A stretch of 20,784 nt of DNA from Nitriliruptoraceae bacterium (GTDB taxonomy: Bacteria > Actinomycetota > Nitriliruptoria > Nitriliruptorales > Nitriliruptoraceae), in contig SLDB01000188.1 of NCBI GenBank assembly GCA_007125475.1, positions 1-20,784 of the forward strand, read 5' to 3'. Position 1 is the first letter of the stretch. Each line of letters begins with the position of its first letter. The position numbers and the translations under genes are program-made. The notes below the pieces were generated by a model, which saw only the letters and a list, made by a program, of their open reading frames with translations, searched no databases and was not told the DNA's origin. Of this stretch, positions 1 through 6,378 are shown in pieces.

Positions 1-2
1 AG

Positions 3-74
3 CTCGGGGGGAAGGACTCGAACCCTCAATAACTGGACCAGAACCAGCCGTGTTGCCAATTACACCACCCCCGA
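3..74 (-). tRNA. tRNA-Gln (anticodon CTG)
   Basis: Read on the minus strand this 72-nt stretch folds as a complete cloverleaf. The acceptor stem TCGGGGG/CCCCCGA is perfect. The D arm is GTGT/ACAC around AATTGGCA. The anticodon stem GCTGG/CCAGT encloses loop TTCTGGT, giving anticodon CTG for glutamine CAG codons. The T stem GAGGG/CCTTC encloses TTCGAGT. The discriminator base is G and CCA is not encoded. It lies 122 bp downstream of gltX on the same strand. With no glutaminyl-tRNA synthetase visible, the expected route (known for actinobacteria, inferred here) is charging with glutamate by GltX and then amidation by GatCAB, whose genes are outside the window. Confidence 0.95.
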
Positions 75-146
75 AGGTGGGTGGCCGCGTCCGTCGGATC
101 GTGCACGCTCACGTGCAGCCGCCGGCGACGGTCGTAGCCGGGCCGA

Positions 147-175
147 AGGGTACGGCGGGGTCGTGTTCGGCGCAA
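147..175 (-). promoter_or_regulatory. Candidate promoter for tRNA-Gln
   Basis: On the minus strand TTGCGC (170-175) and TACCCT (147-152) are separated by exactly 17 nt. They lie between the gltX stop and the tRNA, so the tRNA may be transcribed independently with a 5' leader of about 65 nt. That leader would contain a small perfect hairpin, TGCACG/CGTGCA with a four-base loop (102-117). The match to the vegetative consensus is moderate (4/6 at -35, 3/6 at -10). Read-through from gltX is the alternative. Confidence 0.4.
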
Positions 176-196
176 AGCGCACCGGCTCGGCGTCGC

Positions 197-1801
197 TCAC
201 GCACCCTCACGGGCGCGTCGTGCCTCCGGGAGTGCGGCAGCGAGCCGGGCCAGCGTCCGCTCACGCCCGATCACCTCGAGGGACTCGAACAGCGGCGGGC
301 TCACCGACGAACCCGTGGTCGCGACCCGCACCGGCTGGGCGACCTTCCCGAACCCGATCCCGAGGCGTTCGGGGAGCGACCGCAACGCCGCCTCGATCCC
401 CTCCACCGTCCAGGGACACTCCGCGAGGACCTCGGCGGCCGATTCGATCGCCTCGACGGCTCCGGCCTTGGTGAACACCTTCGTGACACTGGCCTGGTCG
501 AGCTCCACCCCGTCGGCCAGGAACGGCCGCGCGTAGTCACGGATCTCGTCGAGGCGCTGCATCCGCTCCTGCACCAGCGGGGCCAGGCGTCGCACCACGG
601 CGGCGTCCTCGTCGCCCGCCGGTGAGGTGATCACGGCCTCGGCACCGTCGGTGCCGTCGAGGTGGGCGAGCAGGCGGGTGGTGAGCTCGTCGACGTCGAG
701 CTGCCGGATCCGCTCACCGTTGAACGCCGACAGCTTGTCGACGTCGAACGCCGCCGGGGAGCGGCCGACGTCGGCGAGGTCGAACTCGGCGATCATCTCG
801 GCGTCGGTGAGGCGTTCGCGCCCGTCGGCGGGGCCCCATCCGAGCAACGCGAGGTAGTTGCGCAACGCCTCGGGGAGGAAGCCCTGCCGGCGGAACTCCT
901 GCACCGCCACCGAACCGTGCCGCTTCGAGAGCTTCCGGCGGTCCGGCCCGACCACGATCGGCAGGTGGGCGAACTGCTTCGGAGGCCCCCAGCTCGGGTC
1001 ACGGGCGGGGAGCCCGACCTCGGCGAGGGCGTCGTCGATGAGGCCGTCGGTCAGGAGGAGCTGGTGGATCAGTACCTGACGCGGGGTGACGGAGAGGAGG
1101 TCCTCACCACGGCACACCAACGAGATCCCCTGCGCGACGTCGTCGACGGCGTTCGCCAACGGGTAGGTGCAGCTGCCGTCGGACCGGACGATCACCGGGT
1201 CGGAGACCGCCTCCCACGCGAAGCGCACCTCACCGCGGACGAGGTCGGTGACCACGACCTCGCCGTCGGCCGGGGTGCGCAGCCGTGTGCTGGCCGACCG
1301 ACCCTCGCGGCGCAGGCGCTCCGCCTCCGCGTCGTCGTGGGCGAACTGCGCGGCCTTCACCACCGGCGGCCCGCCGTCACCGCCGGCACGCTGCCGCTCA
1401 CGCCAGGCCTCGAGCTCCTCGGGGGTGCGGTAGTCGGGGTAGGTGTGCCCGGCATCGCGCAGCCGGCGTGCCACGGCGGCGTACAGCTCGCCGCGCGCCG
1501 ACTGCCGGTACGGGCCGTGTCCACCGCGGTCGGTGATGGCACCGTCGGACAGGACGGGGCCCTCGTCCCAGGTCAGCCCGATCCACTCCAGGGCCTCCAT
1601 CATCGAGCGCATCGACTCCTCGGTCGCCCGGGAGGCGTCGGTGTCCTCGATCCGGAACACGAACACGCCACCGTGGTGACGGGCGTGCAGCCAGTTGTAC
1701 AGCGCCGCCCGCACGCTGCCGACGTGCAGCCACCCCGACGGCGCGGGGCAGAACCGCACCCGCACGGGCGGGTTCGACGTGCTGGAGCTGGCCTGGGTCA
1801 C
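197..1801 (-). CDS. gltX: Glutamyl-tRNA synthetase
   Basis: This class I synthetase attaches glutamate to tRNA-Glu, and probably also to tRNA-Gln, in the cytoplasm. With the start used here it has 534 residues. The HIGH-like motif HVGS is at about residues 26-29, inside a CPAPSGWLHVGSVR context. The KMSKS-like motif KLSKR is at about 290-294. The C-terminal half is the helical anticodon-binding region. I chose the GTG at 1801 because GGAGG sits 5 nt before it. An upstream in-frame GTG at 1834 overlaps the purB stop by 4 nt and would add 11 residues, but has no visible ribosome binding site. The gene ends the cimA-FAH-purB-gltX series and is followed by tRNA-Gln. Function is confident; the exact start is less so. 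Whether the enzyme is discriminating cannot be read here. Confidence 0.97.
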   Translation of the reverse strand: MTQASSSTSNPPVRVRFCPAPSGWLHVGSVRAALYNWLHARHHGGVFVFRIEDTDASRATEESMRSMMEALEWIGLTWDEGPVLSDGAITDRGGHGPYRQSARGELYAAVARRLRDAGHTYPDYRTPEELEAWRERQRAGGDGGPPVVKAAQFAHDDAEAERLRREGRSASTRLRTPADGEVVVTDLVRGEVRFAWEAVSDPVIVRSDGSCTYPLANAVDDVAQGISLVCRGEDLLSVTPRQVLIHQLLLTDGLIDDALAEVGLPARDPSWGPPKQFAHLPIVVGPDRRKLSKRHGSVAVQEFRRQGFLPEALRNYLALLGWGPADGRERLTDAEMIAEFDLADVGRSPAAFDVDKLSAFNGERIRQLDVDELTTRLLAHLDGTDGAEAVITSPAGDEDAAVVRRLAPLVQERMQRLDEIRDYARPFLADGVELDQASVTKVFTKAGAVEAIESAAEVLAECPWTVEGIEAALRSLPERLGIGFGKVAQPVRVATTGSSVSPPLFESLEVIGRERTLARLAAALPEARRAREGA

Positions 1802-1830
1802 GTGGACCTCCGAAGGTCGGGCGTCGCCGG

Positions 1831-3252
1831 TCACAGGATCGCGGCCGGGGTGTAGGCCGCCGCGTGAGGGTGGCGGTCGGCCAGCTCGCCGACGGTCGCG
1901 ACGAACGCGTCGACCTGACCCCCGGCGCCTCCGACGAACTCCAGCCGGTCGCCGAGGAGGTCGGTGAGCGTCGCCTCGTCGAGGGGGATGCGCGGATCGT
2001 TCGCCAGCCGCGTCACCAGGTCGTTGTCGCGCCGGCCGTCCTCACGCATCGCCAACGCCACCGCGACGGCGTGCTCACGGATCGCCTCGTGCGCCACCTC
2101 ACGCCCGACCCCGGCCCGCACCGCGGCGACCAGCACCTTCGTGGTGGCCAGGAACGGCAGGTACCGCTCGAGCTCGGCCTCGATCACGGCGGGGTACGCC
2201 CCCAACTCGTCGAGGACGGTGAGGAACGTCTCGAACAGGCCGTCCGACGCGAAGAAGGCGTCCGGCAGCGCCACCCTCCGCACCACCGAGCACGACACGT
2301 CGCCCTCGTTCCACTGGTCCCCGGAGACCGACGCGACCATCGCCAGGTGGCCACCGAGGACGTGTCGCAGCCCGACGATGCGTTCGCAGGAACGCGAGTT
2401 CATCTTGTGCGGCATCGCCGAGGAGCCGACCTGGCCGTCGCGGAACCCTTCGGTGACCAGCTCCTGGCCGGCCATCAGCCGGATCGTCACCGCCAGGCTC
2501 GACGGGCCGGCCGCGACCTGGGTCAACGCCGAGACGACGTCGAGGTCCAGGGAACGCGGGTAGACCTGCCCCACGTTCGTCAATCGGCTGGTGAAGCCGA
2601 GGTGGTCGGCGACCCGCGACTCGAGCTCCTCGACGGCCGCCGGGTCGCCCAGCAGGTCGAGGAGGTCCTGCTGGGTGCCGACCGGGCCTTTCAGTCCGCG
2701 CAGCGGGTAGCGCGCCAACAGGTCCTCGACCCTCCGCATCGCGGCCAGCAACTCCTCGCCGGCGTTCGCGAACCGCTTCCCCAGCGTCGTCGCCTGCGCC
2801 GGGACGTTGTGGCTCCTGCCGGTGATCACGGTGTCACGGTGCGCGGTGGCGTGCGCCGCCAGCCGCACCAGCGCGGTGACGCACCGGTCGCGCACGAGCT
2901 CGAGCGAGCGCCGCACCTGCAGTTGCTCGACGTTCTCGGTGAGGTCGCGGGACGTCATCGCCTTGTGGATCTCCTCGTGGCCGGCCAGGGCACAGAACTC
3001 CTCGATCCGTGCCTTGACGTCGTGCCGGGTGACCCGCTCGCGTTCGGCGATCCGCCCGAGGTCGACGTCGTCGACGACGCGCTCGTAGGCGGCGATCGCG
3101 CCGTCGGCGACCGGCACCCCCAGGTCCGCCTGTGCCCTCAGCACCGCGATCCACAGTTCGCGCTCGAGCACCACCTTCCCGGCCGGGGACCACAGCTCGG
3201 CCATCGCCTCACCGGTGTAGCGGTGGGCCAGGACGTTCGGGATCGATTCCAC
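1831..3252 (-). CDS. purB: Adenylosuccinate lyase
   Basis: This enzyme cleaves SAICAR to AICAR and adenylosuccinate to AMP, releasing fumarate in both steps of purine synthesis. The 473-residue product begins with the typical ESIPNVLAHRYTGEAM opening. It carries TSRDLTENVEQ (about 100-110), GRSHNVPAQ with the likely general-acid histidine at about 148, and the fumarase/aspartase-superfamily signature SSAMPHKMN at about 277-285, on the mobile loop. The start is the GTG at 3252, preceded by GAGGAG with a 5-nt spacer. The frame stays open upstream, but that part is antisense-like sequence inside the previous gene and was not used. The gap to the upstream FAH-family gene is 46 bp and holds a perfect 8-bp hairpin. 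gltX follows within 30 bp, so the two are probably cotranscribed. Confidence 0.97.
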   Translation of the reverse strand: MESIPNVLAHRYTGEAMAELWSPAGKVVLERELWIAVLRAQADLGVPVADGAIAAYERVVDDVDLGRIAERERVTRHDVKARIEEFCALAGHEEIHKAMTSRDLTENVEQLQVRRSLELVRDRCVTALVRLAAHATAHRDTVITGRSHNVPAQATTLGKRFANAGEELLAAMRRVEDLLARYPLRGLKGPVGTQQDLLDLLGDPAAVEELESRVADHLGFTSRLTNVGQVYPRSLDLDVVSALTQVAAGPSSLAVTIRLMAGQELVTEGFRDGQVGSSAMPHKMNSRSCERIVGLRHVLGGHLAMVASVSGDQWNEGDVSCSVVRRVALPDAFFASDGLFETFLTVLDELGAYPAVIEAELERYLPFLATTKVLVAAVRAGVGREVAHEAIREHAVAVALAMREDGRRDNDLVTRLANDPRIPLDEATLTDLLGDRLEFVGGAGGQVDAFVATVGELADRHPHAAAYTPAAIL

Positions 3253-3272
3253 CAGGGCTCCTCGGTGGGTGT

Positions 3273-3292
3273 CGCCGCCCACCGGGGCGGCG
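3273..3292 (-). promoter_or_regulatory. Hairpin in the FAH-purB intercistronic gap
   Basis: CGCCGCCC and GGGCGGCG form a perfect 8-bp stem around a 4-base loop, 20 bp upstream of the purB start. There is no T-tract, so it is not a classical intrinsic terminator. It could be an mRNA stabiliser, a processing site or a weak attenuator between the upstream pair and purB-gltX. In DNA this rich in G and C such hairpins also arise by chance. Confidence 0.3.
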
Positions 3293-3298
3293 CAGCGT

Positions 3299-4096
3299 TC
3301 AGCCGCGGCCGTCGGGACGATCGTCGACGCGCTGGCGGTCCACGACCGGGTTCTCCAGTGCCCCGATCCCCTCGACCTCGACCCGGACCCGTTGGCCCGG
3401 GGCGATCTCGCCCACCCCGGCCGGAGTGCCGGTGAGCACGACGTCGCCCGGAAGCAGCGTGACGACGTGGGAGATCTCGCTGAGCAGGCGTGGGACCCCG
3501 AAGACGAGGTCGGCGGTGGTGCCGTCCTGGCGGAGCTCACCGTCGACGAACGAGCGCACCGACAGGTTCCCCGGGTCGAGGTCGGTGGCGATCGCCGGCC
3601 CCAGCGGGCAGAAGGTGTCGAAGCCCTTGGCCCGGAACCACTGGTTCTCGGAGCGCTGGAAGTCCCGGGCCGAGACATCGTTGGCGGCGGTGTACCCCAG
3701 GACGCCGGCCATCGCGGTGTCCTCGTCGACGCGCTGCAGCAGCGCCCCGATCACCACCGCGAGCTCGGCCTCGTGGTGGACCTCGTTCGTCAGGTCGGTG
3801 GGGAGCCGGATCGCCTCGTCGGGGCCGATCACCGATGACGACGGCTTGAGGAACAGCAGCGGGGAGTCGGGGACCTCGCTGTCCATCTCGGCGGCGTGGT
3901 CGAGGTAGTTCTTCCCGACGCAGACCAGCTTGGAGGGGATCACCGGGGCCAGCAGGCGCAGCCCCTTCAGCGGGACCCGCTCGCCGGTGGGGCGGTACGT
4001 CGAGAACGGGTGCGGCTCGATCACCGCGACCTCTTCGCCCTCCACGACGCCGTACACCGGCGTCGGACCGTGCTGGAACCTGACGAATCGGGTCAT
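3299..4096 (-). CDS. Fumarylacetoacetate hydrolase family protein
   Basis: This 265-residue protein is of the FAH fold, a family of divalent-metal enzymes that hydrolyse or isomerise small acylpyruvate and oxo-dicarboxylic compounds, or decarboxylate oxaloacetate. The core motif VCVGKNYLDHAAEM holds the catalytic histidine. EVHHEAELAVVIG supplies two metal-binding glutamates, and AANDVSARDFQ supplies the aspartate. Length and N-terminal layout match the large family annotated as 2-hydroxyhepta-2,4-diene-1,7-dioate isomerase, but the substrate cannot be told from sequence. Its ATG overlaps the cimA stop as ATGA, indicating translational coupling. From memory, a homologue also sits directly before gltX in Mycobacterium tuberculosis, so the linkage is conserved. 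A housekeeping metabolite-repair role is an inference. Confidence 0.9.
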   Translation of the reverse strand: MTRFVRFQHGPTPVYGVVEGEEVAVIEPHPFSTYRPTGERVPLKGLRLLAPVIPSKLVCVGKNYLDHAAEMDSEVPDSPLLFLKPSSSVIGPDEAIRLPTDLTNEVHHEAELAVVIGALLQRVDEDTAMAGVLGYTAANDVSARDFQRSENQWFRAKGFDTFCPLGPAIATDLDPGNLSVRSFVDGELRQDGTTADLVFGVPRLLSEISHVVTLLPGDVVLTGTPAGVGEIAPGQRVRVEVEGIGALENPVVDRQRVDDRPDGRG

Positions 4097-5733
4097 CTAC
4101 CACTCTCCCAGTCGACACGCAGGATCGCGTGCGTGTAGGCGTCGGAGAGCGCGAGCCAGGACGCCTCGACGACGTTCTGGTGCACCCCGACGGTGTCCCA
4201 CACCTGGGACCCGTCGGTGGAGCTGACGAGGACGCGCGTGGTGGCGTCGGTACCGGCTCCCGCCTCCAGGATCCTCACCTTGTAGTCGGAGAGGTGCACC
4301 TTGTCGAGCTGGGGCCAGGTCCCGTTCACCGCGTTGCGGAAGGCGTGGTCGAGGGCGTCGACCGGGCCGTTGCCCTCCCCGGCCCCGAGCTTGCGCTCAC
4401 CGGAGACGTTCACGGCGATCAACGCCTCGGCCGGCCCCTCACCACCGTCACCGCCGGCGAGGCCTCCGGCGACGTTCACGCGGTAGTGCTGGGAACGGAA
4501 CGGCTCGTCCTCTTCACGCAGCAACCCGGCGACCCGGCGCAGCAGCAGCTCGAACGACGCATCGGCGGCGTCGTAGGCCCACCCGATCGCGTCACGCCGC
4601 TTGACCTCGGCGAGGACGGCACGCGCCTGCTCGTCGGTGACCTCGAGGCCGAACTCCTTGGCCTTGAGCACGATGTTGGCCCGTCCGGCAAGCTCGCTGA
4701 CGACCAGCCGCTGCTGATTGCCGACGGCGGCCGGGTCGATGTGGTTGTACATGTCCGGCGCCTTGGCCAGGGCGGAGGCGTGCAGGCCGGCCTTGTGGCT
4801 GAACGCGGTGTGCCCGACGTAGGGGGCGACCGAGGGGGTGGTCTGGTTGCACAGCTCGGCGACGTGGTGGCTCACCTCGGTGAGACGCTCGAGCTGGTCG
4901 GGGCCGACCAGCGGGATCCGACCCTTCAGTTGCAGGTCCGCGAGGATGGTGAAGATGTTGGCGTTCCCGCACCGCTCCCCGATGCCGTTCGCCGTCCCCT
5001 GCACCTGCACCGCGCCGGCCTCGATCCCCAGCAGGGAGTTCGCCACCGCGCACCCGCCGTCGTCGTGGAAATGCACCCCGACGTCGCAGGGCAGGTCCCG
5101 GACGAGCCCGGCGACGAGCTCGGCGACGTCCCACGGCATCGCCCCGCCGTTGGTGTCGCACAGGACCACGCACTCCGCCCCGGCCTCGGCGGCGACGCGG
5201 ACGACGTCACGGGCGTAGGCCTCGTCCCGTGCGAGCCCGTCGAAGAAGTGCTCGGCGTCGAAGAACACGCGGCGACCGAGCCCGGCGAGGTACGAGATCG
5301 AGTCGGCCACCATCGCGAGGTTCTCGTCGCGGGGCACCCCGAGGGCCTCGTCGACGTGGTAGCCCCACGACTTGCCGACCAGGCAGACCACGTCGGTGTT
5401 CGCACTGACCAGGGCGTCGAGGAGCTCGTCCTCGGCGGCGGGACGGTTCGCCCCACGCGTCATCCCGAACGCCACCAGCTCGGCGTTGCGCAGGGTGAGC
5501 TCGCCGGAGGTGGCGCGGGCGAAGAACTCGGTGTCCTTCGGGTTCGCCCCCGGCCAGCCCCCCTCGATGTAGGACATCCCGAGCTCGTCCATGCGGCGCG
5601 CGACCCGGAGCTTGTCTTCGACCGACAGCGAGATGCCCTCCCGCTGGGTGCCGTCGCGCAGCGTCGTGTCGTAGAGCTCGAGGCCGTCACGAGGTGCGGG
5701 CAACGGCGCGTCGCCACCGGTGGGGGTGCTCAT
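4093..5733 (-). CDS. cimA: (R)-citramalate synthase
   Basis: This enzyme condenses pyruvate with acetyl-CoA to give (R)-citramalate, the first step of the threonine-independent isoleucine route. The 546-residue protein opens its TIM barrel with LELYDTTLRDGTQREG (about 18-33). It has the FFDAEHFFDG segment typical of the CimA subfamily (about 157-166), the metal-binding HFHDD (221-225), and GTANGIGERCGNAN (about 246-259). The last 150 residues or so resemble the LeuA-type dimerisation/regulatory domain that binds isoleucine in this family. The start is an ATG preceded by GAGGAGG at good spacing. The stop overlaps the next gene's ATG. Homocitrate and 2-isopropylmalate synthases are relatives, but the DGTQREGISLS form and the length favour CimA. 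Upstream lies a 357-bp leader with an apparent isoleucine attenuator. Confidence 0.93.
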   Translation of the reverse strand: MSTPTGGDAPLPAPRDGLELYDTTLRDGTQREGISLSVEDKLRVARRMDELGMSYIEGGWPGANPKDTEFFARATSGELTLRNAELVAFGMTRGANRPAAEDELLDALVSANTDVVCLVGKSWGYHVDEALGVPRDENLAMVADSISYLAGLGRRVFFDAEHFFDGLARDEAYARDVVRVAAEAGAECVVLCDTNGGAMPWDVAELVAGLVRDLPCDVGVHFHDDGGCAVANSLLGIEAGAVQVQGTANGIGERCGNANIFTILADLQLKGRIPLVGPDQLERLTEVSHHVAELCNQTTPSVAPYVGHTAFSHKAGLHASALAKAPDMYNHIDPAAVGNQQRLVVSELAGRANIVLKAKEFGLEVTDEQARAVLAEVKRRDAIGWAYDAADASFELLLRRVAGLLREEDEPFRSQHYRVNVAGGLAGGDGGEGPAEALIAVNVSGERKLGAGEGNGPVDALDHAFRNAVNGTWPQLDKVHLSDYKVRILEAGAGTDATTRVLVSSTDGSQVWDTVGVHQNVVEASWLALSDAYTHAILRVDWESGR

Positions 5734-5749
5734 GGTGCTGCCTCCTCTT

Positions 5750-5767
5750 CGCGCCGTCCACGGCGCG
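5750..5767 (-). promoter_or_regulatory. Hairpin abutting the cimA ribosome binding site
   Basis: CGCGCCG and CGGCGCG form a perfect 7-bp stem with loop TGGA. It ends 2 nt before the GAGGAGG ribosome binding site (5741-5747) of cimA. Such a position could affect ribosome access or be the last element of the leader fold. A smaller stem GCCTG/CAGGC (5772-5789) lies just upstream. Function is inferred from position only. Confidence 0.35.
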
Positions 5768-5826
5768 CATCGCCTGGTCAGATTCAGGCCGGGAGGCGGG
5801 AGGTGCGGCGCTCGGAGGACACCGGG

Positions 5827-5865
5827 CCGCTTCCGCAGCCCGGCACACGCCGGCTACGGAAGCGG
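5827..5865 (-). terminator. Putative attenuator hairpin upstream of cimA
   Basis: The outer arms CCGCTTCCG and CGGAAGCGG (5857-5865 and 5827-5835) are a perfect 9-bp inverted repeat. Inside them AGCC-GGC pairs with GCCGGGCT around loop GTGT, with one bulged C. The 5' arm is the last codons of the isoleucine-rich leader ORF, so a ribosome stalled on the Ile codons at 5869-5877 should physically cover it. No T-tract follows, so termination would need to be of the non-canonical type seen in actinobacteria, or the hairpin may act on cimA translation. A competing pairing of GCGGC (5826-5830) with GCCGC (5805-5809) could replace the 3' arm. Confidence 0.55.
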
Positions 5866-5943
5866 GGGAATAATGATCACGACGCAGCGCGGGGAGCCCG
5901 GGGTGACCCCGGGCCCGCTGGTGGGGTGCATCGGGTGACGCAA
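5854..5943 (-). CDS. Isoleucine/valine-rich leader peptide of cimA
   Basis: This short ORF lies about 120 bp upstream of cimA. It encodes about 29 residues from a TTG at 5943, which has GAGG at 5951-5954 and a 7-nt spacer, or 25 residues from the ATG at 5931, which lacks a ribosome binding site. Near its end the codons GTC GTG ATC ATT ATT read Val-Val-Ile-Ile-Ile, followed by Pro-Pro-Leu-Pro and TAG. ATT is a very rare codon in this GC-rich DNA, and two in a row beside other branched-chain codons is striking. A strong 8-bp hairpin (5896-5914) lies inside the ORF before the Ile codons, and a second hairpin overlaps its end. The arrangement matches leader peptides of ribosome-mediated attenuators for branched-chain amino acid operons. 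Not experimentally supported. Confidence 0.65.
   Translation of the reverse strand: MRHPMHPTSGPGVTPGSPRCVVIIIPPLP
5896..5914 (-). promoter_or_regulatory. Hairpin inside the cimA leader ORF
   Basis: GCCCGGGG and CCCCGGGC form a perfect 8-bp stem separated by three bases, within the leader ORF and just upstream of its Val/Ile codons. Translation of the ORF would melt it. It is the natural first hairpin of an attenuation switch. Another 7-bp stem, CGGTGCC/GGCACCG (5969-5988), lies upstream of the leader's ribosome binding site. Confidence 0.45.
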
Positions 5944-6049
5944 CTCGTCGCCTCGTCGTGTCCGTGGTCGGTGCCGCATCGGGCACCGGCGTCCGGAGGT
6001 CACAGCCCCGCTCGTGAGCCGCCGCCCCACCGCGAAGTGGGACTCGACC

Positions 6050-6079
6050 AGCGTAGCGACGCGGCGGCACCACTGTCGA
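6050..6079 (-). promoter_or_regulatory. Candidate promoter of the cimA leader and operon
   Basis: TCGACA (6074-6079) and TACGCT (6050-6055) are separated by 18 nt on the minus strand. They match the vegetative consensus at 5/6 and 3/6. The -35 box begins 12 bp after the dodecin stop. Transcription would start near 6043 and give a leader RNA of about 310 nt containing the leader ORF and its hairpins. Confidence 0.4.
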
Positions 6080-6090
6080 GCCGCGTCGAC

Positions 6091-6300
6091 TCACTCGTCT
6101 TCGATGCGGAACCCGACCTGGAGGGTGACCTGGGTGTGCTGCGGCTCGCCGTTCTGGATCCAGCCACGGATCTCCTTCACCTCGAACCAGTCGAGGTTGC
6201 GCATCGTCTCGCTGGCCTTGGTGATGGCCCGACGGATGGCGTCGTCGACGCCCTCCCGACTCGAACCGACGAGCTCGATCTTCTTGTAGACGTTGGCCAC
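6091..6300 (-). CDS. Dodecin family flavin-binding protein
   Basis: This small protein of 69 residues starts with VYKKIELVGSS and contains AIRRAITKASETMRNLDWFEV and the closing TLQVGFRIED. This is the standard dodecin layout of one helix on a three-stranded sheet, with the flavin-stacking tryptophan in NLDWFEV. Dodecins form hollow dodecamers that store or sequester riboflavin, FMN or FAD, and some bind CoA. The start is the GTG at 6300, with AGGAG 6 nt upstream. An upstream extension in the same frame has no ribosome binding site and no family similarity. It lies 78 bp after ilvE. A TACGGT box in that gap (6339-6344) may be its own -10 element. Family assignment is strong; the ligand is inferred. 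Confidence 0.93.
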   Translation of the reverse strand: MANVYKKIELVGSSREGVDDAIRRAITKASETMRNLDWFEVKEIRGWIQNGEPQHTQVTLQVGFRIEDE

Positions 6301-6378
6301 GATGGGCTCCTGACGACGGGTGACGGCGGGCGAGGGGGACCGTAGCGAGCCCCTGGTCACGCCGCCGTCGCGACGGGT

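Noticed and set aside
102..117. Small hairpin TGCACG/CGTGCA as the gltX terminator
   Set aside because: It is only 6 bp with no T-tract, and lies downstream of the proposed tRNA promoter, so it may belong to the tRNA leader; evidence too weak for a terminator call.
662..1855. Long plus-strand frame opposite gltX
   Set aside because: It is antisense to gltX with no recognisable domain and atypical composition; a shadow frame.
3253..3678. N-terminal extension of purB to 615 codons
   Set aside because: The extension lies within the FAH-family gene in another frame and looks like Arg/Ser/Thr-rich shadow sequence. The GTG at 3252 has a strong ribosome binding site and gives the family's normal N terminus.
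5734..6043. T-box riboswitch controlling cimA
   Set aside because: I could not find a T-box-like conserved segment (GGTGGNACCGCG type) or a specifier loop. The leader ORF with Ile codons explains the region better.
4129..6345. A 738-codon open frame on the plus strand, spanning the complement of cimA
   Set aside because: It is antisense to a clearly identified gene, shows no family motif, and crosses the cimA leader and dodecin gene. Long antisense frames are expected in DNA of this GC content.
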